DNA from: Ignavibacteriales bacterium
GTDB taxonomy: Bacteria > Bacteroidota > Ignavibacteria > Ignavibacteriales > Ignavibacteriaceae
Reading direction: 5' to 3'
Assembly: GCA_016709155.1 (NCBI GenBank)
Contig: JADJEI010000001.1
Coordinates: forward strand, 124,001-188,000
DNA: 64,000 nucleotides
The notes below the pieces were generated by a model. The model made no database searches, had not been told where the DNA came from, and was given only the letters and a program-made list of their open reading frames with translations. Shown piece by piece: positions 54,808-64,000 of the stretch. Both the position numbers and the translations under genes were made by a program. Every line of letters begins with the position of its first letter. Positions within the stretch are counted from its first letter, which is position 1.

Positions 54808-55923
54808 TTGAAAAAAATCATCTCTGTTGTTGGTGCCCGTCCTAATTTTATGAAAGTTGCACCTCTCCATCGCGCATTTGAAAAATATAACAAACAACAA
54901 TCTGTCTCCTCATTAATGATTGATCATAGGATTTGTCATACAGGTCAGCATTATGATGAAAAAATGTCAAAGATATTTTTTGAAGAACTTGAACTTCCGC
55001 AGCCCGATTTTTATCTTGGAATTGGAAGCGGCAGTCATGCTGAACAAACTGGAAAAATAATGATTGAGTTTGAAAAAATTCTTATTCAGCAGCAGCCTGC
55101 TTTAGTGATAGTAGTTGGTGATGTGAATTCAACGATTGCGTGCAGCTTAACTGCTTCGAAGTTAAATATACCGGTTGCCCATGTTGAAGCAGGATTAAGA
55201 AGTTTTGACAGACAAATGCCTGAAGAAATTAACAGACTGTTAACGGACTCGATAGCAGACTTTCTTTTTGTATCCGAACCTTCAGGGTTGAGTAACCTGA
55301 AAAATGAGGGGGTGTCAGATGAAAAGGTTTTCTTTGTCGGTAATGTTATGATAGACAGCTTGCTTCATCATCTTACAAAAGCGGAAGAATCTCAGATATT
55401 AAAGAAATTAAATCTTCTTCCTAATGAATACATACTTGTTACGATGCACAGACCGAGTAATGTTGATTCTGATGAACAGCTTTCCCTGCTGGTAAGAATG
55501 TTGAATTCCCTTTCGGAAAAACGCGATATTGTTTTCCCCATCCATCCACGCACAATGAAAAATCTCGAGAAGAATCAGCTTGACAGCAAATTGAATGAAA
55601 AAATAATTCTCACTGATCCAATCGGTTATATTGATTTTTTATGGCTCACACGAAATGCTGAGGTGGTGTTAACTGACAGCGGCGGAATTCAGGAAGAAAG
55701 CACATTCCTCGGTATTCAGTGCGTAACTGTTCGGAGCTCAACTGAAAGACCGGTAACCATTGAAGTTGGTACAAATCATTTAGTAGGCGATGACTTTGAT
55801 GAAGCTGAAAAGGTTGTGATGGATATTATTCACGGCAGAAAGAAAAAGGGTAATATTCCAGAATTGTGGGACGGAAAAACATCCGATCGGATAGTTGAAA
55901 TTATTGCTAAAAATATTTTTTAG
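54808..55923 (+). CDS. wecB: UDP-N-acetylglucosamine 2-epimerase (non-hydrolysing)
   Basis: 371 aa, TTG start at 54808 with AAAGGGA upstream (54793-54800). V-V-G-A-R-P-N-F-M-K-V-A-P at the N-terminus, H-V-E-A-G-L-R-S-F-D-R-Q-M-P-E-E-I-N-R-L-L-T-D (catalytic D/E/H region), L-V-T-M-H-R-P-S-N-V-D, L-T-D-S-G-G-I-Q-E-E-S (UDP binding), V-R-S-S-T-E-R-P. Makes UDP-ManNAc for surface polysaccharide. The gene is intact. Confidence 0.95.
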   Translation: MKKIISVVGARPNFMKVAPLHRAFEKYNKQQSVSSLMIDHRICHTGQHYDEKMSKIFFEELELPQPDFYLGIGSGSHAEQTGKIMIEFEKILIQQQPALVIVVGDVNSTIACSLTASKLNIPVAHVEAGLRSFDRQMPEEINRLLTDSIADFLFVSEPSGLSNLKNEGVSDEKVFFVGNVMIDSLLHHLTKAEESQILKKLNLLPNEYILVTMHRPSNVDSDEQLSLLVRMLNSLSEKRDIVFPIHPRTMKNLEKNQLDSKLNEKIILTDPIGYIDFLWLTRNAEVVLTDSGGIQEESTFLGIQCVTVRSSTERPVTIEVGTNHLVGDDFDEAEKVVMDIIHGRKKKGNIPELWDGKTSDRIVEIIAKNIF

Positions 55924-56462
55924 TAACCTGCTTCTATACTTTTTATTACTAACTGATGTTACGCACTTTGTGATTTCTTAGTGTTTTTGTGACTTGGCGG
56001 CAAAAGAAAAAGCATCTGCCACAAAGGCTCGAAGTCACCAAGTTTCACTAAGGAGAATTCGTGAAAATTCAATTTATGCATAACATAAGTTACTAATTCA
56101 AATTTCGTTAATAAAAAAAGCCCGGTGATGGGGGGACACCGGGCTCGACTTGTAATTTCAAAAAGAATAATCCTTTTGAAAAGGTCAGAGGAAACTTAAA
56201 ATGTTTTCGAAATAAAAGCAATAGTGTGATTAACTTAATTTTAGAGGTAAGGTAATTGAGGTTTTAGAATATTTAATTCTTCCAAAATGAATTTGTTTTT
56301 AACATTGGACAGTTTTATCGAATCATTTAGGTCTTTCAATCCCCTGTCTATTCAACTTAACAATCAATTTCCTTTTGCAGAAGATCAGTTATCGGATACG
56401 AATGAAAAATAGGCACCCAATTAATTGACTGCCTATTTATTCGGGTAACGTACCACTTGAGA
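55924..56462. other. 540-bp gap between convergent genes
   Basis: ~55970-56090 carries CACTTTGTGATTTC / GCATCTGCCACAAAGGCTCG repeat-type phrases. 56112-56146 holds a minus-strand terminator. The rest (~56150-56462) is AT-rich, with a lone weak stretch but no gene. Confidence 0.6.
56112..56146 (-). terminator. Rho-independent terminator for the T9SS genes (minus strand)
   Basis: Stem AGCCCGGTG / CACCGGGCT (9 bp perfect) at 56120-56146 followed, on the minus strand, by a T7 tract (A7 at 56114-56120 on +). Lies ~315 bp after the stop of the 56463-57629 gene. Confidence 0.8.
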
Positions 56463-57629
56463 TTATCTGATTAGAATCATCTTCCTTGTTTGAATATAAC
56501 TCCCCGCCTTCAACTGGTAGAAATATACTCCACTTGAGAGATTCTGACCTTTGTTAGAATGACTGTCAAATTCAACTTCATATCTACCAGCAGGTTTATA
56601 TTCATCCACAAGAGTCGCAACTTCATTTCCAAGTACATCATAAATTTTTAAAGTTTGCCAACTGCCTGCTGGAGACTGCCAACTTATCTTCGTGCTTGGG
56701 TTATATGGGTTGGGGTAGTTTTGATCCAATCTAAATTCATTCGGGTTTGAAGATATATCTTCCTGGTTATCCGAGGTATTTAGCAATTCAACTTCGACAA
56801 GAATATCCCATGTGTATTCCAATGACCACCAGCCATAATCAACCCCAGGGTTAAAGCGACCGTTAGCATAAAACTTCCATCCCGGTATGCCAATAATTCC
56901 AGATCGAAGACTAATCCGATCTGTATCCATATTAGCTCCAGTATTTCTATACGCAATTCCAAATATCTCACCCTGAAAAATATTCGGTTCGAACTTTATG
57001 TTTGTTTGCATCCACACATACTGACCAGTGTCAAACGGTACAATAGGCACACTGAAACCACCATCACTCCATATATCACTACCGAATGGTTCCGGATCAC
57101 CGCTTATTGATGTCCATCCGCCTGTTCGATCCGGGTTATCAAGGAATGCGGTAATATTATTGTAACCATTTCCCGACGCCTGATAATACCCATCCCGTTC
57201 TGCTGGAGTAATTAACAACTGATCTTCCGTTAAATTTACTTTTACAATTTTGCTTTCAAGATAAGCACCATTAAGTAGTCCAGAATTATCAGTTGCTAAA
57301 AAAGCAAATCCTTTGATTATAAGATCTGCCGGTGCAACAAACCATTGCAGCATCCAGTCCTGTCCAAAGGATCCAAAATCAGTATTAAACGTGCCATCAT
57401 TATATCCGAGCGTATCAATTATACCATTAGCTGATATTGGATTTTTGACGGTTGATCTGATCTGTTGCTTATTCGTGTTTGGTTTAATCTTCATAACTTC
57501 AAAAGAGTTCTCGTTCCCATTAAATCTGTAGAACTTCCCATCAGGTCTCATAACCATTCTTTCCTGCGCAATCAAAGTCATTGAAGAAATTATAATAACC
57601 ACGAATAGATATACAGCTTTTTGCAGCAT
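56463..57629 (-). CDS. Secreted protein with T9SS type A sorting domain, short form
   Basis: 388 aa. Signal peptide M-L-Q-K-A-V-Y-L-F-V-V-I-I-I-S-S-M-T-L-I-A-Q, then I-D-T-L-G-Y-N-D-G-T-F-N-T-D-F-G, N-P-D-R-T-G-G-W-T-S-I and W-K-F-Y-A-N-G-R-F-N-P-G-V-D-Y-G-W-W. The C-terminal ~85 aa is the type A sorting signal (D-Q-N-Y-P-N-P-Y-N-P-S-T-K-I-S-W ... R-K-M-I-L-I-R). The N-terminal domain is shared with the two upstream paralogues (57747, 60012) but the ~370-residue middle is missing. Exported by Sec, then across the outer membrane by the PorSS. Function unknown. Confidence 0.85.
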   Translation of the reverse strand: MLQKAVYLFVVIIISSMTLIAQERMVMRPDGKFYRFNGNENSFEVMKIKPNTNKQQIRSTVKNPISANGIIDTLGYNDGTFNTDFGSFGQDWMLQWFVAPADLIIKGFAFLATDNSGLLNGAYLESKIVKVNLTEDQLLITPAERDGYYQASGNGYNNITAFLDNPDRTGGWTSISGDPEPFGSDIWSDGGFSVPIVPFDTGQYVWMQTNIKFEPNIFQGEIFGIAYRNTGANMDTDRISLRSGIIGIPGWKFYANGRFNPGVDYGWWSLEYTWDILVEVELLNTSDNQEDISSNPNEFRLDQNYPNPYNPSTKISWQSPAGSWQTLKIYDVLGNEVATLVDEYKPAGRYEVEFDSHSNKGQNLSSGVYFYQLKAGSYIQTRKMILIR

Positions 57630-57746
57630 TGTATCACCTTTTGGTTTAGTTAATTAAAAAACTGAAACCATCTTCAAAACTGATCTCAGTTAGATGCTGA
57701 TACTTTATTAAAATTGATTTCATTGATTCACTATTAGAGAGATTAA

Positions 57747-60000
57747 TTATTTAATAAATATCATCTTCCTTGTCTGAATAAAATCCCCCGCCTTCAACTG
57801 GTAGAAATATACTCCACTGGAGAGATTCTGTCCTTTGTCAGAATGACTGTCAAATTCAACTTCATATCTTCCGGCAGGTTTGTATTCATCAACAAGAGTC
57901 GCAACTTCATTTCCAAGAACATCATAAATTTTTAAAGTTTGCCAACTGCCTGCTGGAGACTGCCAACTGATTTTAGTAGTTGGGTTAAATGGGTTGGGGT
58001 AGTTTTGATTAAGTGAAAATTCTTTCGGTATTGAACTATGACTATCATCATTTACATCTGTGACAATATCAATCCCAAACCACTTCAGTGTTTGGTAAGG
58101 TGCATTGGATGAATCATATCCAACCCAATGATAATATGAATAATCATCACTTAAGGCTGTATTTAGTGCAATTGGATCATACGCAAGAAATACTATTTTA
58201 TTACCCGCAGGCAATTCTCTGTGCATCGCAGTCGGTTTTATCTGTATCTCCGGTACTCCTGCTATTCCTCTTGTTTCAACTTCCATATCAACTACAACGT
58301 CATTTGTTGTTTCGAACCCATCTATCCAATTGCTTGTTCCCAATTCAAAATTAGGATTATACATTAGTGAATCAGCCGGCGGGTTTAGTGAATTGAATAA
58401 TGTTCTAATCGGCTCACCAAATAAACTACCTTCAACCGGTAAAACCAAAGATGGAATATTTTGCCCGGATACTCCATCATAACTTACATCGTTATAGCTG
58501 TGTGTTATTCCTAAAATATCATACTCAAAATCTCCGGGAGTAAAATCCTGGTCAACATAACCATATCTATCACCGAGCCATTCCTGTCCGGCAAGAAAGT
58601 AATTTCTGTTTCCATCAGCCTCAAGCCAGGGACCGATCAATGAATCAGTATAGTTTTCAGGTGCTCCGTTACAGATTTCAATTATGTTAGAATAATAATC
58701 AAACAATTCAGCGGGTGCTTCGCCGTATCCCCAGACATCGTGAGCAAAATCTAACTCCCCTCCCGGTAATAATTGCGGACCGAAATAATAATCTTGAGGA
58801 TAGCCGCCGATAAAATTAAATCCATTAAACAAAACAAGTGTATTTGCCCCGGACGGGCCAAAGACGGTGTACACTTTTGGAAGTTACCGCTGAATGCATT
58901 GTTGTATCAGTAGCTTCAAAGTAATAAGCGACATTCGTATTGGCCGGAAAACCCGGGAGCTCTCCGGTATACAGACTATCAACTATGTGATTAAGTCTTG
59001 ACTCATACCATGTTTGTTGATCATCTGTAGAATAGTATGCCGAAACGACAAACTCCGGGTCAGGATTTTTAGTCCATCCACCTAAAACAACAGCAAATAT
59101 CGGTCTTGGTTCTGTTGATAATGTTCAATTTAGATAAGAATGAATCAAAAAATGGTCCAGATCCCCACTAACAATATCTACTGCAACCGCAAAATCAAAT
59201 GTATATTCTCTTGTCCACCATCCGAAATCTACTCCCGGGTAAAATCTCCCATTTGCATAATATTTCCAGAATGGGAAACCGACTATACCTGCAAGAAATC
59301 CGATTCTATTTTCGCCCATATTTGGTGACGTGTTTTTTACAGCAACACAAAAAGTCTCGTTTTCCGAAATTATCGGCTCATAACCAAGTAGATTCATATC
59401 GATCCACTGATAATCAAATAAATTCTCATCCGGGATATATGAATAACCAACTCCATTATCACTCCATAAATCTTCTCCGAATGGTTCAGTATCACCGGAT
59501 TGAATTGAAGTCCATCCGCCGGTTCTATCAGGATTATCAAAAAATGAAGTGATGTCATTATAGCCATTGCCAAGCGCTTCGTAGTACCCGCGTCGCACAG
59601 TATCAGCGCCAAGTAATTGAGATTCGGTCCAATTCACTTTTACTATTTTTACTTCTGCCGGAGTATCATCAGGATTATCGGTGCAATTTAATCCTACACT
59701 TTTAATAATTAACTCTGCAGGTGCTTTATACCACTGAAGCCCCCAATCTTGTCCAAATAGACCAAAATTACTATTGAACGATCCATCGTTGTACCCAAGT
59801 GTATCATGAAGCCCAAGAGTTCGGCTGTCAGATATCGGTTTCAGAATTTGTGTTGAAGGAATTTTCAGAAAAGGTTTTATTCGTTCTGTTTCTTGAGATT
59901 TAAGTAAACTCAATTTTTTTTGTTTTTCCAATAAAATATTTTCCTGCGGAAAGAGATTTGCTGAGAATAAAATAAGGAAAAGTATTAGTAAAGATTTCAT
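57747..60000 (-). pseudogene. T9SS cargo paralogue with nonsense codon and frameshift
   Basis: Paralogue of 60012-62297. Signal peptide M-K-S-L-L-I-L-F-L-I-L-F-S-A-N-L-F-P-Q. At H-S-Y-L-N the next codon is TGA (59125-59127) where the intact copy has TCA, so it is a nonsense substitution. At ~58880 a 1-nt shift separates V-T-x-x from V-Y-T-V-F-G-P-S-G-A-N-T-L. The remainder, to the type A sorting domain (ending R-K-M-I-F-I-K), is almost the same as the intact copy. About 750 aa if repaired. Confidence 0.85.
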
Positions 60001-60011
60001 AGTAGCCTCCT

Positions 60012-62297
60012 TTATTTTAAAACAATCATCTTCCTTGTTTGAATAAAACCCCCCGCCTTCAACTGGTAGAAATATACTCCACTTGAGAGATTCTGACCTT
60101 TGTCAGAATGACTGTCAAATTCAATCTCATATCTTCCGGCAGGTTTGTATTCATCAACAAGAGTCGCAACTTCATTTCCAAGAACATCATAAATTTTTAA
60201 AGTTTGCCAACTGCCAACTGGAGACTGCCAACTGATTTTAGTAGTTGGGTTAAATGGGTTGGGGTAGTTTTGTTTAAGTGAAAATTCTTTCGGTAATGAA
60301 TTATCAGTATGATCATTTGCATCTGTGACAATATCAATTCCAAACCATTTCAGTGTTTGGTAAGGTGTATTCGATGAATCATATCCAACCCAGTGATAAT
60401 ATGAATAATCCGTACTTAAGGCTGTATTTAGTGCAATTGGATCATAAGCAAGAAATACTATTTTATTACCCGCAGTCAATTCTCTGTGTATAGCAGTCGG
60501 TTTCATCTGAATGTCCGGTATTCCTGCTATCCCTCTTGTTTCAACTTCCATATCAACTACAACGTCATTTGTTGTTTCGAACCCATCTATCCAATTGCTT
60601 GTTCCCAATTCAAAATTAGGATTATACATTAGTGAATCAGCCGGCGGGTTTAATGAATTGAATAATGTTCTTACCGGCTCACCAAAGAGACTACTTTCAA
60701 CAGGCAAAACCAAAGATGGAATATTTTGTCCTGATACACCATCATAACTTACATCGTTATAACTGTGTGTAATTCCTAAAATATCATACTCAAAATCTCC
60801 GGGAGTAAAATCCTGATCAACATAACCATATCTATCGCCGAGCCATTCCTGTCCGGCAAGAAAGTAATTTCTGTTTCCATCAGCCTCAAGCCAGGGACCG
60901 ATCAATGAATCAGTATAGTTTCCAGGATCTTCGTAACAGATTTCAATTATATTAGAATAATAATCAAACAATTCAGCGGGCGCTTCGCCGTATCCCCAAA
61001 TATCGTGAGCAAAATCTAACTCCCCTCCCGGAAATAATTGCGGACCAAAATAATAATCTTGTGGATAGCCGTTTGGAGAATCAAATCCATTGAACAAGAC
61101 AAGAGTATTTGCTCCGGACGGAACAAAGACGGTGTACTCTGTTGTTGGAGTTACCGTTGAAAGCATTGTTGTGGTATCAGTAGCTTCAAAGTAATAAGCC
61201 ACATTCGTATTAGCAGGAAAACCCGGGAGTTCTCCAGTATATAGGCTATCAATTTCATGATTAAGTAGGATTGGAGGGTACTGATTCCAAGTACTACCTC
61301 CATCAATAGAATAGATTAAATTAGCAGTAACAACAAATTCCGGGTAAGGATTTTTAGTCCCTCCACCTAAAACAACAGTTGCAAATACGGGACGTGGTTC
61401 GGTTGATAATGTTGAGTTTAAATAAGAATATTCTAAAAAAATTGGGACCGTCCCGCCACTAGCGATATCTACTGCAACCGGAAAATCAAATGTGTATTCT
61501 CTTGTCCACCAACCGAAATCTGCTTCCGGTTCGGGGGGATGAATATATCTTCCATTCGCATAAAATTTCCAACCGGGAACTCCTATTCCTGCTAAAAATC
61601 CTATCCTATCTGAATCCATGTTTGGAGAAGTATTTTGTACTGCGACACCAAAAATCTCCCCTGCTGCTATCATCGGAGTATAAAGCAAATCCATATCAAT
61701 CCATTGATAATCTTGACGAGACTCATCTGGTACGAAAGGAATTCCATAACCTTGATCACTCCAAATATCTTCTCCGAATGGTTCAGTATCCCTTGGTTGG
61801 ATTGAAGTCCAGCCGCCGGTTACATCAGGATTACTACCAAATGCAGTAATGTCGTTATACCCATTGCCAAGAGCTTCGTAGTAACCACGCCGTAAAGTAT
61901 CAGCACTAATTAATTGTGACTCACTCCAGTTTACTTTTACGAGTTTTACTTCAGCCGGTGCATTATTATTATTATCGGTGCAATAAAATCCCACACTCTT
62001 AATTTCCAAATTTGCTGGTGCTTTATACCATTGAAGAAGCCAATCCTGTCCAAATATACCAAAATCAATATTGAATGTTCCGTCGTTATAACCAAGTGTA
62101 TCAAGAAGCCCAAGAGTTCGGCTGTCAGATATCGGTTTCAGAATTTGTGTTGAAGGAGATTTCTGGAAAGATTTTATTTGTTGTGTTTCCGCTGATTTAA
62201 ATAAGCTCATTTTTTTTTGCTTTTCCAATAAAACATTTTCTTGCGAATAACTATGTACTGCGCATAAAAATATTAAAAGTGTAATCAAAGATTTCAT
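60012..62297 (-). CDS. Secreted T9SS type A cargo protein, long form (intact)
   Basis: 761 aa. Signal peptide M-K-S-L-I-T-L-L-I-F-L-C-A-V-H-S-Y-S-Q. Domain 1 (~75-290): L-D-T-L-G-Y-N-D-G-T-F-N-I-D-F-G ... W-W-T-R-E-Y-T-F-D-F-P-V-A. Middle (~300-660): V-F-V-P-S-G-A-N-T-L-V-L-F-N-G-F, Y-F-L-A-G-Q-E-W-L-G-D-R-Y-G-Y, D-I-L-G-I-T-H-S-Y-N-D-V-S-Y-D-G, W-I-D-G-F-E-T-T. C-terminal sorting domain N-Y-P-N-P-F-N-P-T-T-K-I-S-W. Starts the three-gene tandem array (gaps of 11 and 117 bp). The middle is not a family I recognise. Surface-attached or released. Confidence 0.85.
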   Translation of the reverse strand: MKSLITLLIFLCAVHSYSQENVLLEKQKKMSLFKSAETQQIKSFQKSPSTQILKPISDSRTLGLLDTLGYNDGTFNIDFGIFGQDWLLQWYKAPANLEIKSVGFYCTDNNNNAPAEVKLVKVNWSESQLISADTLRRGYYEALGNGYNDITAFGSNPDVTGGWTSIQPRDTEPFGEDIWSDQGYGIPFVPDESRQDYQWIDMDLLYTPMIAAGEIFGVAVQNTSPNMDSDRIGFLAGIGVPGWKFYANGRYIHPPEPEADFGWWTREYTFDFPVAVDIASGGTVPIFLEYSYLNSTLSTEPRPVFATVVLGGGTKNPYPEFVVTANLIYSIDGGSTWNQYPPILLNHEIDSLYTGELPGFPANTNVAYYFEATDTTTMLSTVTPTTEYTVFVPSGANTLVLFNGFDSPNGYPQDYYFGPQLFPGGELDFAHDIWGYGEAPAELFDYYSNIIEICYEDPGNYTDSLIGPWLEADGNRNYFLAGQEWLGDRYGYVDQDFTPGDFEYDILGITHSYNDVSYDGVSGQNIPSLVLPVESSLFGEPVRTLFNSLNPPADSLMYNPNFELGTSNWIDGFETTNDVVVDMEVETRGIAGIPDIQMKPTAIHRELTAGNKIVFLAYDPIALNTALSTDYSYYHWVGYDSSNTPYQTLKWFGIDIVTDANDHTDNSLPKEFSLKQNYPNPFNPTTKISWQSPVGSWQTLKIYDVLGNEVATLVDEYKPAGRYEIEFDSHSDKGQNLSSGVYFYQLKAGGFIQTRKMIVLK

Positions 62298-62580
62298 AGT
62301 AACCTCCTGTTATAATTTAGAGAATAATAAAAGTCTGATTGATAAAGCGAAGTAGATGGCGTGATAGAAGTTGGAACGTATAATTTTCGGAAAGCGCTTA
62401 AAAATATTTTTAAGCGAAGCGGGCAATGAGAACTATTTTGAACCTCGAAGCAACCAATCAAATACAGATGGATCTGCATAGATACCTCAAACCAATTAAT
62501 AAACCGTTTTAATTACGGCATAATTGTAATGAATTTATTAGAAAAAAGAAACAACTATTTTTAGTTCTTATTTTTTAATA
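62298..62580. other. Gap, nothing recognised
   Basis: 283 bp between two minus-strand genes. Holds GGAGG-type ribosome site of the 62297 gene (minus strand, AGGAGG just upstream) and an AT-rich tail; no hairpin terminator for hpnE is recognised. Confidence 0.4.
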
Positions 62581-63870
62581 TTAATGACCCTCAATGGCTA
62601 CGCAAGCAAGCTTGCCGCTTTTAACTGCGCTTTCAATTGTTGAGGGTAATCCTGTATCAATCCAATCACCGGCGAGAAATAAATTATTAATATTCGTTAT
62701 GGTCGAAGGTCGTTCGCTGTTGATTCTGTTGGATGGAATAAACGCCGCTCTTTTTTCTTTTAGAATTTTATGATGAGTAATCAAATCTTTCGGTATTAGA
62801 AGAAATTTTTCAAGTTCAGAAGCTGCTAGATCTAATATTTCCTCTTTAGATTTTTCATTAAGATAATCAGCATCACTGATCACAAGAGTAAGGTGGCTGC
62901 CTTTATTAAATACCCAATGTACCGGTGAGTCAATCAATCCATAAAATGCTTTGCCGAGATTATTTTCTTTCAGCCACAAATGAATAGTGAGGATGGTGGA
63001 ATACTCCAATTCCGGAATCTGCAATTGCAATGATGAGCTTTTTATTTTTTGTAAAGCGAATAACGGAATTGCAGTAATAACGAAATCAAAATCTGTAATG
63101 TTTCTTTTATTCGTAACTACTTCAGTTACTCTGTCCTTTTCGATAATAAATTCCTGCACAGTTTCTGAAAGATGAATCGAGCCGGAATGTTTTTTTATAA
63201 ATTTCATTGCCGGTTCGCAGTATGTCTCACTCAATCCATATTTTGGAAGGATAATTGTCGAAGAAAAATTTCCTTTGAAAAATATTTCTTTTAAAATGTC
63301 TGCAAACATTTGTGCTGATGCTTTTTCTGCACTGCAGTTTAATGCACCCGCAACAAGAATATTCCAGAATGCTTTCTTGGTATTTTCATTTTGCATTTGT
63401 TTATCAAGCCAATCCGAAACTGATAAATCCAACAAATCACTTTTATGCTGAAAAAATAATTTCAAGAAAAATTTCAGAATTAAAATCCTTTCTGAAAATT
63501 TTAGAGCACTATATTTCAGAATACTGATTAGAAGATTGAACGGATAAAAGAATCTATCTGCAGAAAGCAGATGAATGCGATTTTTTTTTTCTACGAAATT
63601 AACATTCAGATTTCTTTGAGAAATTAAATTTTCTTCTGCGCCGATGAGTTTTAGAAAATCTATCGTGTGATTGTAACAGCCCATCAAAATATGCTGACCG
63701 TTATCAATTACGGTTTGGGTTTTTGAATCTGAAAAGGAATAAGCTCTTCAGTGAAGTTTTGGTGAGGCTTCAATTAATTCGACTTGATAATTATTAGCGG
63801 CGAGAAAAGATGCAGCAGAAAGTCCGGCGAACCCTCCACCTATCACTAACACTTTTTCATCAATAAACAA
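62581..63870 (-). pseudogene. hpnE: Hydroxysqualene dehydroxylase, premature TGA near the N-terminus
   Basis: From TTG 63870: F-I-D-E-K-V-L-V-I-G-G-G-F-A-G-L-S-A-A (FAD G-x-G-x-x-G), V-E-L-I-E-A-S-P-K-L-H-stop at 63748-63750, then R-A-Y-S-F-S-D-S-K-T-Q-T-V-I-D-N-G-Q-H-I-L-M-G in the same frame. Family members have G-G-R-A at this place, so two or three bases changed. The remainder is complete (V-A-G-A-L-N-C-S, F-L-A-G-D-W-I-D-T-G-L-P-S-T-I-E-S-A-V-K-S-G) to 62581. About 430 aa. Makes squalene from hydroxysqualene in the HpnCDE route. Overlaps hpnD by ~11 bp. Confidence 0.85.
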
Positions 63871-64000
63871 GCTGATACTTCGCCCAAACACCGATTGCTA
63901 TACCCACCTTCTGAATTTTTGAGACTTTGATATTCTTATTGAACACATCATATTCAGCGTCGATGATTTTATTCAGCATTTTGTAGTAGATATGCTGCAT
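63860..64000 (-). CDS. hpnD: Presqualene diphosphate synthase C-terminus (partial)
   Basis: Frame open from the right edge of the window to a TGA at 63860-63862. 46 residues: M-Q-H-I-Y-Y-K-M-L-N-K-I-I-D-A-E-Y-D-V-F-N-K-N-I-K-V-S-K-I-Q-K-V-G-I-A-I-G-V-W. The A-x-Y-x-V-F-x-x-x-I-x-V-S-x-x-x-K and C-terminal helix pattern is that of squalene/phytoene synthases, and it directly precedes hpnE. Start lies outside the window. Confidence 0.8.
   Translation of the reverse strand: MQHIYYKMLNKIIDAEYDVFNKNIKVSKIQKVGIAIGVWAKYQLVY

Noticed and set aside
59125..63750. TGA read as an amino acid (two in-frame TGA codons at 59125 and 63748)
   Set aside because: Many genes in the window end normally with TGA (epimerase, nfnA, hpnD), and expected residues at the two sites differ. 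Mutation or error is simpler.

Overview
The window is AT-rich and looks like a chromosome segment of a free-living member of Ignavibacteriota (Bacteroidota/Chlorobiota group). The best evidence is three secreted proteins near 56.5-62.3 kb that end in a type IX secretion (T9SS) type A sorting domain of the form N-Y-P-N-P-(F/Y)-N-P ... L-A-S/S-S-G-V-Y-F-Y-Q-L-K-A-G ... R-K-M, a style typical of Ignavibacteria. Supporting evidence is an OmpA/TSP3/SPOR porin, an hpnD-hpnE pair and very many toxin-antitoxin (TA) modules. No tRNA, rRNA, CRISPR array or transposase gene was found.

Layout. 0-11 kb: a same-strand archipelago of small TA modules (ImmA/IrrE, hicBA, two AbiEii-like pairs, mazEF, relBE-like, hicAB, relE-phd). 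They are separated by mosaic blocks of short interspersed repeats. 11.3-37.5 kb: an exopolysaccharide locus, all on + except one small HTH gene. It runs epimerase, flippase, methyltransferases, several GT4 glycosyltransferases, two NodB deacetylases, a polymerase, an acyltransferase, asparagine synthase, bi-domain oxidoreductase, a toroid-fold protein, formyltransferase, a DUF354 protein and membrane proteins. Nearly every gene from 11.3 to 35.2 kb carries one or more 1-nt frameshifts, mostly lost bases in homopolymers, so it is either decaying or badly sequenced. 37.5-44.5 kb: a second repeat and TA area with two interrupted four-helix-bundle genes, an AAA/DUF4143 ATPase, a wrecked deacetylase, hicBA, a relE remnant and an MNT-HEPN pair. 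44.9-47.4 kb: nfnA-nfnB (ferredoxin:NADP oxidoreductase). 47.7-55.9 kb: more envelope polysaccharide genes (sugar-phosphate transferase, O-antigen ligase-like, Wzi-like, OmpA/SPOR, wecB). 56.4-62.3 kb (-): three tandem T9SS cargo paralogues. 62.6-64 kb (-): hpnE and the end of hpnD.

The most interesting signal is a set of short palindromic sequences that behave as insertions. A 22-nt double mini-palindrome can be seen in filled and empty versions of the same site. It occurs between genes, in the interdomain linker of an oxidoreductase gene and at the truncated end of a deacetylase gene. A 98-nt element with imperfect terminal inverted repeats sits in frame in two four-helix-bundle genes but is absent from a third. 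A ~120-140 bp element with 17-bp terminal inverted repeats provides the last codons and stop of two unrelated genes (both end R-D-F-stop). Together these look like a population of very small mobile or templated repeats, comparable in behaviour to Rickettsia palindromic elements. I do not recognise them as a named family.
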